Assembly (NCBI GenBank): GCA_020466095.1
Contig: CM035808.1
Span: 55,390,073 to 55,454,072 of the forward strand
Source: Chlorops oryzae
Taxonomy: Eukaryota > Arthropoda > Insecta > Diptera > Chloropidae
DNA length: 64,000 nt
Direction: 5' to 3'
The position numbers and the translations under genes are program-made. Every line of letters starts with the position of its first letter. The first letter of the stretch is position 1. The notes beneath the pieces are model-generated. The model did not search any database, was not told where the DNA came from, and saw only the letters and a list, made by a program, of their open reading frames with translations. Positions 1-9,359 of the stretch are shown here, piece by piece.

Positions 1-723
1 TAAAATTTGAAGAGCCAGACTGAATCTAGGTCCAAGGGACCGTAATAAATAAATAAATAAAAATAAGAATAAATTGCAATCAGTTGTTTAGCAAATGACA
101 ATTCGGTTGATAGTGGAACCACTTGTCATTAACTTTTCATTAGCGCTAATGACGGGTCGGTAATCAGGGGTGTCTCAGAATCCGATAGCTGTCGGAGTTA
201 GATTTTTAGTCGACTGAATTTTCATATATATCTCATAGACAGCCGGATAAAATAGGGTTCTGTGCAATTAACAACCGATAATAGTTCCGATTCAAAACCA
301 CTCTTTTTTGACGGCGGTGTAGAATATTACTTTTTTTTTTTTGTAATCTTATTACGTAAATCGCTAGAAAAACACAAGTCATCAAATTCGTTTTGCGTCG
401 TGCAAAGGACGCCATTTTGTTCAAACGACGACAGGGCGCCGAAATTTCTTACCGTCCTAAAATTAGGCACTTTCTTATTTTATTTTTTCTATGCATAGAA
501 GTTCTATAACAGGAAAAATGGAAGGATCAGAATCCTGCTCAGCAAAAGATATGAATCAATCCAGAAAGGAGCTCAAGTTTTTTCAAACCTTGAAGCGAAC
601 GCAACTTTGATTACATTCAAAAGCGACTTTAAAAGTTTCGTCTTGAGATAAATTTTGAAGTTGAACCCTTTAAAATGACAAAACCCAAACATATAATTTA
701 TATTCAATAACTTTACCACTCAC
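1..723 (-). other. Nup205 intron 5 (open at the window edge)
   Basis: This follows the GTGAGT donor at 723-718 on the minus strand. I found no continuation of the Nup205 reading frame here, so the intron is at least 718 bp, much longer than the four upstream introns. It holds AT-rich sequence and short homopolymers but no recognisable element. Confidence 0.6.
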
Positions 724-2123
724 CTATAAAGAATGTTCTTGTTCAAAACAAAATACAACATGAAGTCGAACACTTTTTCCGATATAGCTTGGTCAACCAG
801 CTGCTCGTCTTGCTCTACGAGCTTCGACATCGAACTTTCAAGACTAAGTATTCGATGCCGCATATTTGCCAAAGAGAGGCCAAATCCGAACTTTATAAGG
901 CTTATTAAAGGCTTTTCGCTGTTTTCTCCGTTCGTTTTAATCGCATCAAAAACCAATTGAGCAAAATCTGGATCGCTTATTATTGGGAGATGTTTAGAAA
1001 TGTTGTCATCTGTTTGCCGACGAAGAAAACTAACGTCGTACGAATATAATACAGCCATGAGAAGAGTTAGTGTAACATCATCTATTCCTCCAGAAGCTTC
1101 AGTTGGTTTGTATTTAGAAAGAATGTTTAACAACTTAATCAGATGTTCTTTTTCCAGTCCACGTTGTGCTGACCAGTTAAAAAGTGCTGTTGCCAAAGCC
1201 AATCGAATATCTTCAAATAGTTCCAAAACTTGGTTTTGGTGTTTTTTGTGACCGAAAGCACGATTTTTGGTAAGTAAAACGCTCTTTGCAAATAATTAAA
1301 AACAGTAAAGCTTCAGTAGATCGTATATTTTTGTATATAAACTTACTTCGTTGCATATATCAAGTTCTCCCAAAAGTTCAATTATTCTTCCAATTACGTT
1401 TAGGTCATTAACCAAGCAATTGGTAACAGAAGATATCAAGTTGCTGATCTATGATTAAGACTATTAAAAAAAAACTCGTTGCTTCACAAGTGTTTCTGTC
1501 TTACCTCTTTGGAAAGATCAGTTACCCACGAAACGCCATTTGTAACTTGGAAAATATCACGAAGTGCACATGTAATAGCTTTTCGTCCATCATAGTAGAG
1601 AAGTACAGCAACCAACCCACGAGGTAATCCTGGATTTTGCGACATCTGCCGTTCGGCCGTGCAAAGCAGTTCTAGCGCTATGAATTCGTCCAAATCAAAC
1701 ATGTCGGATATTATGACAGTTTCATCAACCAAATCTTTTGATAGAACTATCGTTCGATTTTGTCCAGATATGGCTATTCCTTCGGTAACTCCGTTATAAA
1801 GTTGATTTCTATGGCGTTCATTCTTGGGCTACGGTAAAATTTTAATTTTTATTAAAAAGAAAATAAATTGAACACATATCATGACCATAATGTTAATGTA
1901 TCATTCAATCAGAAAAAAAACTTACTGGATTTCTCAGAAGAGCGGCAAAATTTTGCTTATGTTTTTTTAAACATATTTCCAAGTCCGTCAGCGATTCGGC
2001 AGCCAACGCGCGCTTAACGACGCTATAGAGATGTTTAAATGGTGACCAGGCATCCTCCGGAATTCCTACTAAGTCCCTTTATTAAACTTGCCACTGCTAA
2101 AACTCATCTTACTTACCTTCCAT
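724..2123 (-). CDS. Nup205: Nuclear pore protein Nup205, N-terminal coding exons (partial gene)
   Basis: Nup205 is a large alpha-solenoid scaffold nucleoporin of the inner ring of the nuclear pore complex. I read five coding exons on the minus strand: 2117-2123 (ATG plus four bases), 1926-2065, 1505-1828, 1347-1448 and 724-1283. All introns are GT-AG (51, 97, 56 and 63 bp), and the frame runs through every junction to about 377 codons. The last exon ends with two bases of a split codon at a GTGAGT donor, so the gene continues beyond position 1. Recognisable stretches are EDAWSPFKHLYSVVKRAL in exon 2, PGLPRGLVAVLLYYDGRK in exon 3 and the exon 5 N-terminus RAFGHKKHQNQV; all match the conserved N-terminus of insect and vertebrate Nup205 as I remember it. 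The ATG was chosen because ATGGAAG joins in frame to exon 2. No coding damage is visible. Confidence 0.87.
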
Positions 2124-2460
2124 TGTCAAAAACAGTTTTGCCGGCTAAACACGAGTAAAGCTATCTAGCATATACTATATGCTATCTAGGCTGGGTCGAT
2201 AATTATCGATTATATAAAATCATTCTATATTGTTATTTTATACATCGAATTATTATCGATGTATGGAGCCCTTTACACTAGTCAATTGGTCGTCGGTCAT
2301 ATTATGCGACAAGACAAGTGAACGACTCGGCGGTTGTAATCGAGGGACGTTCGGGGTAGAGTACAACGAACGTCCCTCGCCCACAACCACCCAGTCAGCC
2401 ATTTGTCTTGTCGCATAATATGAACTACGACTTGTTGAGCGTCACTTCCTATCGATATTC
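2124..2460 (-). promoter_or_regulatory. Nup205 upstream region with a DRE-type site
   Basis: This is the sequence upstream of the Nup205 ATG. It contains a TATCGATA octamer at 2450-2457, the core of the DNA replication-related element bound by DREF in flies, which is common in housekeeping promoters. AT-rich palindromic sequence lies at about 2160-2265. The octamer sits inside a decayed TIR element (2266-2790), and the same octamer with similar flanks occurs in another copy of that family at 24910-24917. The transcription start cannot be seen, so promoter use is inference. Confidence 0.4.
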
Positions 2461-2790
2461 CCTACGCCAAATAATTGATCGTCAATTCTTGTGTTGTATG
2501 CATATTATGACATTTCCCTCTTTCACACAGGGGTGATATTTAAAATTATACAAGCAAAATAGATTTTAAATGTCTGATTGAGGGCTGATAGCGAAAACAT
2601 AAAAACAGCACTGCCTATTAATTAAATGAATTAATTAATAATGCCAGCGCTTATTTAAAAAGGCTTGACTTAAAACCACTTACAAGATTTTAAAAAATAC
2701 AAGTTTTAATAGCAGTTTCACGTTTGAAAATATATTTTAAATATAATTTGTACGAGAAAACTATCCACCCAGTAAAAAATATGAATCCAT
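2266..2790 (-). mobile_element. Decayed copy of the 940-bp TIR element family
   Basis: Read forward, this stretch matches the reverse complement of the element at 24016-24955. The TIR-like start is at 2266 (GAGCCCTTTACACTAGTCAA). The subterminal TCCTATCGATATTCCC is shared, as are a block around 2480-2500 (GATCGTCAATTCTT), the block CACAGGGGTGATA, and a long diverged stretch through GTTTGAAAATA to about 2790. It is clearly older than the copies in the tandem duplication. The far end cannot be fixed. Confidence 0.65.
2298..2422. repeat. 125-bp near-perfect hairpin (MITE-like)
   Basis: The outer arms are exact 20-bp inverted repeats (2298-2317 against 2403-2422, CATATTATGCGACAAGACAA). The inner arms are exact 13-bp repeats (2341-2353 against 2367-2379, CGAGGGACGTTCG) around a 13-nt loop. 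The middle segments pair imperfectly. It interrupts the alignment of the surrounding TIR element, so it is probably a small foldback insertion. No clear TSD is seen. Confidence 0.7.
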
Positions 2791-3241
2791 AAATCTAGCA
2801 GTGAAGAAGTAAAAGTGGTATTCAAGCAGATGGGGCAATTGGAGTGGGCAAATTTTGCACAAGCAAATTTTGCACTTTTGCATGAACAACCCTCAGAAGA
2901 ACGAGTGCAAAAATTCAACGATAACAGCTGTTTGCTTTTAAGATCCATACGGACAGTCAAACATGTTTGGTCTTTCACATTTATATAACGCAGATATAAT
3001 TGATATCAAAAAATTAAGATGCAAAAATTTGTTGGAACAAAATATTTATTTGTAAAAACGATAGTCGTATTATTAAATAGATGCATAGCATTCATTCAAT
3101 TTTACTTGTTTTTCACGTATTGAACTTTATAAATCATGGTTTTTGTATTTCTTCATACATTCATACTCATTTGACACTGTAGGGTCGACAAAGCAATCAT
3201 TTGCACACAAAATCGGGCAAATGTTACACATCCAAATCGAT
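2791..3241. other. Intergenic AT-rich sequence, no gene seen
   Basis: No coding frame with recognisable similarity. Several copies of a short GCAAATTTTGCAC-like motif occur at 2840-2880 and 3200-3300, but I cannot assign them to an element. Confidence 0.4.
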
Positions 3242-3781
3242 AGCGGTATTCACTATCCAGTGCATGTGCATGTGCATTTGCAAATTTTATTTTGCATTTG
3301 CAAGAAACTGTGAGTGTACTTTCGAGGCACACGGTGCATATTTTATCAAGCGGGATTAGGGATGCTCATTGTTTTATAATTATCGATGTTGCAAGCATTC
3401 AGAACCTTAAAGCGATGGCCAGTTTTAATCGGAGATAATACTAAGATATTGCCAAAAGCTTTTTTTATGGTTCATTTACTATGAAAGTGTAGTAACTCTC
3501 AACATTATAATACAACATAGATGTTTAAACTTTGATCAACGATAATTGTCAAAGATCGATATTTACCCAGCATCCCTAAGACAGCTGGTAAGTTGATTTT
3601 TTCAAAATAACAAAAAATGCTTATGCACGAAACTGATTTTTCGCTAGGTTAAGGCGGAGCATTTGTGCAAAATCGGAGCATATGCATACGAGTACATTTT
3701 GTTAGTGTAAAGAGAAAAAAGCATAAATATTTTGTTCATGCTCAAATGCACGGCCATATGCACTGGATTGTGAATACCGCT
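3242..3781. mobile_element. Inverted-repeat (MITE-like) element of about 540 bp
   Basis: Position 3242-3280 (AGCGGTATTCACTATCCAGT...) is matched in reverse by 3743-3781, with about 33 of 39 positions identical. The repeats face each other as TIRs would. The inside is non-coding and contains a second inverted pair, TAGGGATGCT near 3357 and AGCATCCCTA near 3571, suggesting a nested smaller element. No convincing TSD was found. The unit ends 20 bp before the outer edge of the gypsy-like LTR at 3802. Confidence 0.5.
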
Positions 3782-3801
3782 GATGTGCAATAGTTGTCCA
3801 G

Positions 3802-4606
3802 TGTTGTGTGCTGGGGCTGGACGTCTAAGCGAATACCACAAATTAGAATGCCATCGAATTCAGTTACAATTATTGTTTATATAAGTTCTTCTTATACATG
3901 ATAATCCTATTCTGGCTTACTTAACTGCCCTAATCCCTAGCTACACTGAGATCCACACTTTGTCGTCCTGGCTCGTAAGTAGGTGCGACAAAGTTGAGAT
4001 CTGAATGTTATTTCTCGATTCCAAACCGCAAGTCCTCTTCTATAGATCGAAGCTCCGCTTAAATAGATCAATATTGCCGATCTAGCAATATTGGCTATTG
4101 ATTGATTTCATCAGTGTGACTTCGAACTTCCCCTGCCGGTGTGCCTACGTTGCACTTGTTGTTGGTGCACCTGGCTCTTGTTGTTCTGTTGCGCTGATTG
4201 CCCTTCTCGATCGCCTGTTGTTGTTGTTACCAATAGCTTTATTGCTGTGTTTCTATTGTTGATGTAGGACTGCCTTTGAAGACGTTGAACCGCTTATGCC
4301 GTTGCTTATTGCTGACTTGCTTGCTCGTGGTCTTTCGTATTTTCCCCCGCTTGCCCTTTCCTCTGGTCGGCGTTGTGCCAAGTTTTGGTACCGGCGATCG
4401 GTATGCCTGTTTACGTAATTGTTCTCAGTAGTTGAGTTGTACTGTTGTTGTTGTTCTTGCTGAAGGGTGTCAGATTTCGAGCTTGGTGCTGTGTCGTCGA
4501 ACTCCTCTGCTGCGTTTTAATTGTTTTTACATGTTTTGGCACTTTTCCCGCTTAGAGCTGGTAGCGTGACGTTAGAGTGTGACGTGACGCTTTTCGACTC
4601 ACAACA
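3802..4606 (-). repeat. 3' LTR of the gypsy-like element
   Basis: 805 bp, bounded by TGTTG and CAACA on the plus strand. It is collinear with 16789-17593 over its whole length. Dense TTGTTGTTG-type trinucleotide runs lie in the middle. The polypurine tract abuts its right (inner) edge, identifying it as the 3' LTR of a minus-strand element. Confidence 0.85.
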
Positions 4607-4625
4607 TCCCTCCCCTCCTCGGCAA
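4607..4625 (-). other. Polypurine tract of the gypsy-like element
   Basis: Read on the minus strand this is GAGGAGGGGAGGGA directly before the LTR start TGTTGTGAGTC. It is the expected primer position for plus-strand DNA synthesis in an LTR retrotransposon. Confidence 0.75.
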
Positions 4626-4700
4626 GTCACGAGCATCGTGACTGTTCATAAAAACGTTGCGGCTACCAGGTTGAAATCTGAGGGTCAGCTTGCCATGGCG

Positions 4701-5012
4701 TTAGATAGTGGCTGTAGGCTCACCGATGTCACTGGAATTGCTCTGGTGGGTTGGTGTTGCTGGCGGTGTATTTGATGGTGCTGGTGCTGGTGGCGGTGTG
4801 TTTGACTCTGTTGCTGTAGTTCCAATAGGCGAACTTATTGTATCATTCGCTTGTTGTTGTGCTGTTGCGCCGATAGTTGCTGATGCCGCAAATGTTGTTG
4901 TGTCTTGATTGTTGCTGTTCCGGTGTTGGATCTCAGTGTTTTGAAGAAGATTTAGAATTGCACTTTCTACCTTAAAACTATTGTAATATTTGCTAAATTT
5001 GTTTTTAAACAT
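4701..5012 (-). pseudogene. Low-complexity open frame next to the 3' LTR
   Basis: A 103-codon minus-strand frame rich in Thr, Asn, Pro and Ala (for example NTPPPAPAPSNTPPATPT). It sits between the polypurine tract and the MITE-like insertion at 5082. By position it would be the 3' end of the retroelement coding region. I recognise no domain, and the composition suggests a repeat-derived frame rather than a functional protein. Confidence 0.25.
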
Positions 5013-5081
5013 TTGGATATTGACAATATTCTCATATGTATGTTTTACTTTACTTTACTTTTTTTAAAGAGTTAATAGGTA

Positions 5082-6206
5082 CACTGAAAAAAAATATAGC
5101 ACCATGTACTATATTTTGTGAGCGCTAATTGCTATAACTATAGTAGAAAATGGGATAGTAGATCTTTGTTACTGCGTCTGCTATATTTTATACGAAACTT
5201 TAATAGCTGCTATTGCTATAATTTAATATAACCCGTGCTACACCAATAGCAGTTTATGCTATTATTGGTCATAGTTTTTGCTATATGAACATAATATCTA
5301 CAGATATAAAATATAGCTACTCCGTGCTATAGCATTTGGTAACTGGCCTAGCACAAGCGACTGAGAAAAAAGAAAAATTTTATTTTGTGTTTTGACTTTT
5401 TTATTTATTTATTTTAATTAATTTATTATATATTTTTTTTTGTTTATCTTTTTTTTATTTTAAATTTTCTTTATCTTATATCTTCTTAAATTTTCTCGCC
5501 TCCACCGTGCCTCGAACCGCTGACCTCCAGTTTGCTGATCGAATGTCTTAACCATTACGCTAAACGAACGAATTCAATTTTTTGGTCAAAATGCTCACTT
5601 GAGTTTATGGTTGCTCAGGTCTTGGGAAACGTGCTTAAAATTTTTTTTCACTCCAAAAATTAATTACTTGAAAATAAACCCATTACAAAAAAAAAAAAAA
5701 AATAATAATAGTAACCTCTCGACTGTTATTTTATAGTTTGGACCACCAAGCTATCAAACACTTTTCGGGGAGTTGATCAGAATGCGAACTTAAAGTAGTC
5801 AACAGGGAGGAGCAGATAAAAGGGAGAATTGCGAAAATAAGAGCACATTTCAAGGCATAGTAGAGAGCGAGAGAGAGTAAACGAGAGCGAATTTGAATAG
5901 AGAGAGATTGAAATGAATATAGTTTACTCATTATAGCTGCATATGCTATGTAAATAGCCGCAGATGCATTACAATCATTCTCAGCTATAATGAGTAGCTG
6001 TATATGCTATGCAAATAGCCACAGATGCTTTAAAACCATTCTCCTACAGCTATATTCATTTACTAACAAAATATAGCTATGTTGGCTATGTTTGTTTGAA
6101 ATCAAGACATTTCGCTAGCTGAAATTCATATAAAATATAGCAAATGCAGTAATAACGCCGTTGCTATAGTTTATAGCAAGCAAGCAGTAGTTCTGTTTTT
6201 TGAGTG
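5082..6206. mobile_element. 1.1-kb TA-flanked MITE-like element
   Basis: The ends are CACTGAAAAAA at 5082 and TTTTTTGAGTG ending at 6206, an inverted pair with one mismatch, each flanked outside by TA (5080-5081, 6207-6208). That is the duplication expected for Tc1/mariner-type insertion. The interior is non-coding, with dozens of CTATA/TATAG motifs in both orientations and an imperfect repeat at about 5935-6060. It contains a tRNA-like stretch at 5501-5570. It is nested in the gypsy-like element. Confidence 0.55.
5501..5570 (-). pseudogene. tRNA-like sequence with A and B boxes
   Basis: On the minus strand there is an A-box-like TAGCGTAATGGTTAAGAC and a B-box-like GGTTCGAGGC with normal tRNA spacing. 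A full cloverleaf cannot be drawn: the anticodon and acceptor arms do not pair well. It looks tRNA-derived, as in a SINE head, rather than a functional tRNA gene. Confidence 0.45.
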
Positions 6207-7262
6207 TATTCAATATTTTATGAATTTTAATTCATATTTTCTTTCAAAACCGTGATATATATTAGTTTTTTTTTCTCTCTTTTTTTTTGGGTTTCTTACA
6301 ATTTATAATAAATCAGTATTTTTAAATCGGATAGCAGTTGTAAATGAAAATACATATATATATGTTTTATATATATATAGTTTTTTTTTCTTCTTTAAAT
6401 CTGAGTACTTCACTAAAAAAATTTTTTTTTTATTCGTCTGAAGAACAATCAATTACTTGGTATATGGCTCGACATTTTTTAGAGTGAAAATGATTTTATT
6501 TTTCTGTTTATTTTTTACAATTTTCCTTTATGCATTTGTCACAAACAATTAATTGCCTATATTTAGGCTGCTCGAAATTTTGGTTTGAAAATTTTTAAGA
6601 GTGACATTGTTTCTACATATATTTTGCATTTTATAACCTTTTAGTACTTCTTCGATAACTCTTTCTTTTTTTTTTATTTCTGCAATCGATTTAGGATGTT
6701 CGAATTGTTATAATAAAATGATTTTGGGTTATAAGCACATATAAATATGTGGCTCGAAAATTTTGAGGGTCAAAATGATTTTAGATTATGCAAGTAATTA
6801 TGTGGCACTCGTTTGCCTTTATGTTCCAAAGTTAATTTTCTGTTTAGCAGTTAAAATATTTTCAGATTTCTCTTTTTTATATTTTGAATCATGTGAATGC
6901 ATGTAAATATGAAACCACATGCTTCTTGCCTCAAGGCCATCTTCCGTGCTTTATACTCTGCATGTGCCTTAGGGAAATTACATCTCGGATTTCATCTCTT
7001 TTAGGTTGTTCAAAAATCAAAGTGATTTTAAGCTTTCTTTTGTTATTTCAATTAACACCTTCCCCCTCTTAATAGGAGAATTGTTCGTTTTAGAATCAGA
7101 CATACATATGTGAAAATGATGCATCAACACTTGTTGTCCTTTTTTTCGTTTTGATAAGCTGGAATTGATGAAAATGCTGACAATTTTATGATTATTTTTT
7201 AATAGACCTTTTGGAATTAATTTTAAAAACTGGCAAAAATGATTTTTGTGAATGAACCATGT
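6207..7262. other. AT-rich internal part of the gypsy-like element, no gene
   Basis: Long T-rich tracts and loosely recurring phrases such as GCTCGAAAATTTTGAG and AAAATGATTTTA at about 80-150-bp spacing. No frame with recognisable similarity. It may be degenerate tandem sequence. Confidence 0.4.
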
Positions 7263-7407
7263 ATGTATGTATGATGTATATTTTTAAGGGCAATTTCGAC
7301 ACTTGCAAAATTACTCGAATTTCACGAACGGTATGCGCAGTTCTGTGTGCAATTGCTTTGGTTTGTAAATCGCGCGACATAAGTTCAGAAATTTATGATT
7401 TGGCACT

Positions 7408-9359
7408 TTGGCAGACAAGCCAGGCACCAGCAAAAGCGCAACCGCTCCCGCCCCGAGCGGGGCGCCTGCCCATGCTGGTCGGATGGGCAACATCCACCTC
7501 CCAATTAGACCAGCACCATTGCAGCGTGGGGATCAGGCTAGGGTGTCTCCCGGCCGTTCTACCACTCCTGCCGACGCGAGCGCTGGTACAGCCAGAATAA
7601 GCGCGTCCACAGCGGCCTACAGAACCAGAAGGTCGGCCTACCGCATTCTGGAGAAACTGGGCAGAATTCCGGAAACTGAGCTTTCCATCGAGGAGAAGGA
7701 CCGATTGGAGTGGGCCAGGAAGAACCATTCTTTTCGTGCCCCTAATCAAAAGCCGAATCCGGAAAATGCTGCCATTCGGGCGGTCAACTCTCTTCCCAAA
7801 CGACAGAGATCGGATGAGAAGACACAAGGTACCACCCAGGCTTAACCATCGAAGCGACCGCGGGTAACGGTTACCAGACCCAGGACAAACAAGCCCTTCA
7901 GCGAAATCGCTAGGGAGAGTTTGGTCTGGGTTGTGGTCGATCGAGGAAACGCGGATGGCAACATCCGGCCAGGCAACTGGAAGATGTTGGAATCCGCGTT
8001 ACTTCGCAGCTACAAGGGCATCCTGGCTGCAAACCCGGGTCCGCCTCCGAAATGCAGAGATGCGGGTTGGTACCAGGGCCGACTTTAGCTTATCGCCTGT
8101 AAAGATCAACGCTCGGCGGATCTCTACAAGACTGCGATAGCATCGGTTGGTGAAGTTTGGCCTGGCGCCGTTCTACCACTCCTGCCGACGCGAGCGCTGG
8201 TACAGCCAGAATAAGCGCGTCCACAGCGGCCTACAGAACCAGAAGGTCGGCCTACCGCATTCTGGAGAAACTGGGCAGAATTCCGGAAACTGAGCTTTCC
8301 ATCGAGGAGAAGGACCGATTGGAGTGGGCCAGGAAGAACCATTCTTTTCGTGCCCCTAATCAAAAGCCGAATCCGGAAAATGCTGCCATTCGGGCGGTCA
8401 ACTCTCTTCCCAAACGACAGAGATCGGATGAGAAGACACAAGGTACCACCCAGGCTTAACCATCGAAGCGACCGCGGGTAACGGTTACCAGACCCAGGAC
8501 AAACAAGCCCTTCAGCGAAATCGCTAGGGAGAGTTTGGTCTGGGTTGTGGTCGATCGAGGAAACGCGGATGGCAACATCCGGCCAGGCAACTGGAAGATG
8601 TTGGAATCCGCGTTACTTCGCAGCTACAAGGGCATCCTGGCTGCAAACCCGGGTCCGCCTCCGAAATGCAGAGATGCGGGTTGGTACCAGGGCCGACTTT
8701 AGCTTATCGCCTGTAAAGATCAACGCTCGGCGGATCTCTACAAGACTGCGATAGCATCGGTTGGTGAAGTTTGGCCTGGCGCCAAACTGGACGTTATTAC
8801 CAAGGATCAGATCCCCAACAGGCCCAGATCCTTGGTTCTCGTGCCTGAGGATCCTAGCTCTCATGAGGAGATCCTCGACCTGCTGAAACTCAGCAACCCG
8901 GATCTTCCGATCCATGACTGGAAAGTCGCTAAGGTGAGCGACGCGAAAAAAGGCCTGCGGGAGGCGCTGGTGATTCTAAATGAAGAATCACTAGCCCCCC
9001 TCGCAGCCAGAAATGGTCGTATCTCCTACGGTTTCGAGGAGGTACGACTGCGCGTGTACAAAGGCGACAAAGCCCAGCCACCAAGCCTGATTGCTCCAGG
9101 TGCTTCTTCGGAGACAATCACTGGATCATCATTGGTCCTTGACGCAGCCCAATTGTCTGGTGACGATGGGACTTTTGAAGACGCCAGGAGCTCAGTCTCG
9201 CTGTCAGAGTGCGTTGGAGACTTCTCCTTGCTTGGCCTGACTGAGGCTCAATTCCTGGAGGAGGCAACGAAGGATGATACCGACTTTGCCGACTCCACCA
9301 TGGTAGCAGCTGATGACGATGAGGATGAAGGTACTGCAGATAAACCTTCACCACTCTAA
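7408..9359 (+). pseudogene. LOA-clade ORF1 (gag-like, DUF4780-type), broken
   Basis: The N-terminal frame opens at 7408 and contains YRILEKLGRIPETELSIEEK and RQRSDEKTQG, then meets a TAA just before 7846. The middle (KPFSEIARESLVW, then NPGPPPKCRDAGWYQG) has a TAG in place of a coding codon at about 8100 and again at about 8700. The C-terminal part, 8832-9359, is open and carries NPDLPIHDWKVAKV and YGFEEVRLRVYK, phrases typical of the DUF4780-like ORF1 domain of LOA-type LINEs. A 614-bp duplication repeats the centre and shifts the frame because 614 is not a multiple of three. The end overlaps the ORF2 start by about 47 bp. Confidence 0.75.
7553..8780 (+). repeat. 614-bp exact tandem duplication inside ORF1
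   Basis: 7553-8166 is repeated as 8167-8780. Both start GCCGTTCTACC, and the second copy is followed by GCC again, a 3-bp microhomology at the junction. I saw no differences between the two copies by eye, although the surrounding LINE has several stop codons. Confidence 0.85.

Noticed and set aside
5731..5931. 66-aa minus-strand frame within the TA-flanked element
   Set aside because: Built on GAGAG-rich simple sequence; no family resemblance.
7393..8441. Long minus-strand frames opposite LOA ORF1
   Set aside because: GC-rich shadows of the sense ORF1; the sense strand has the recognisable protein and the antisense frames duplicate only because the DNA does.
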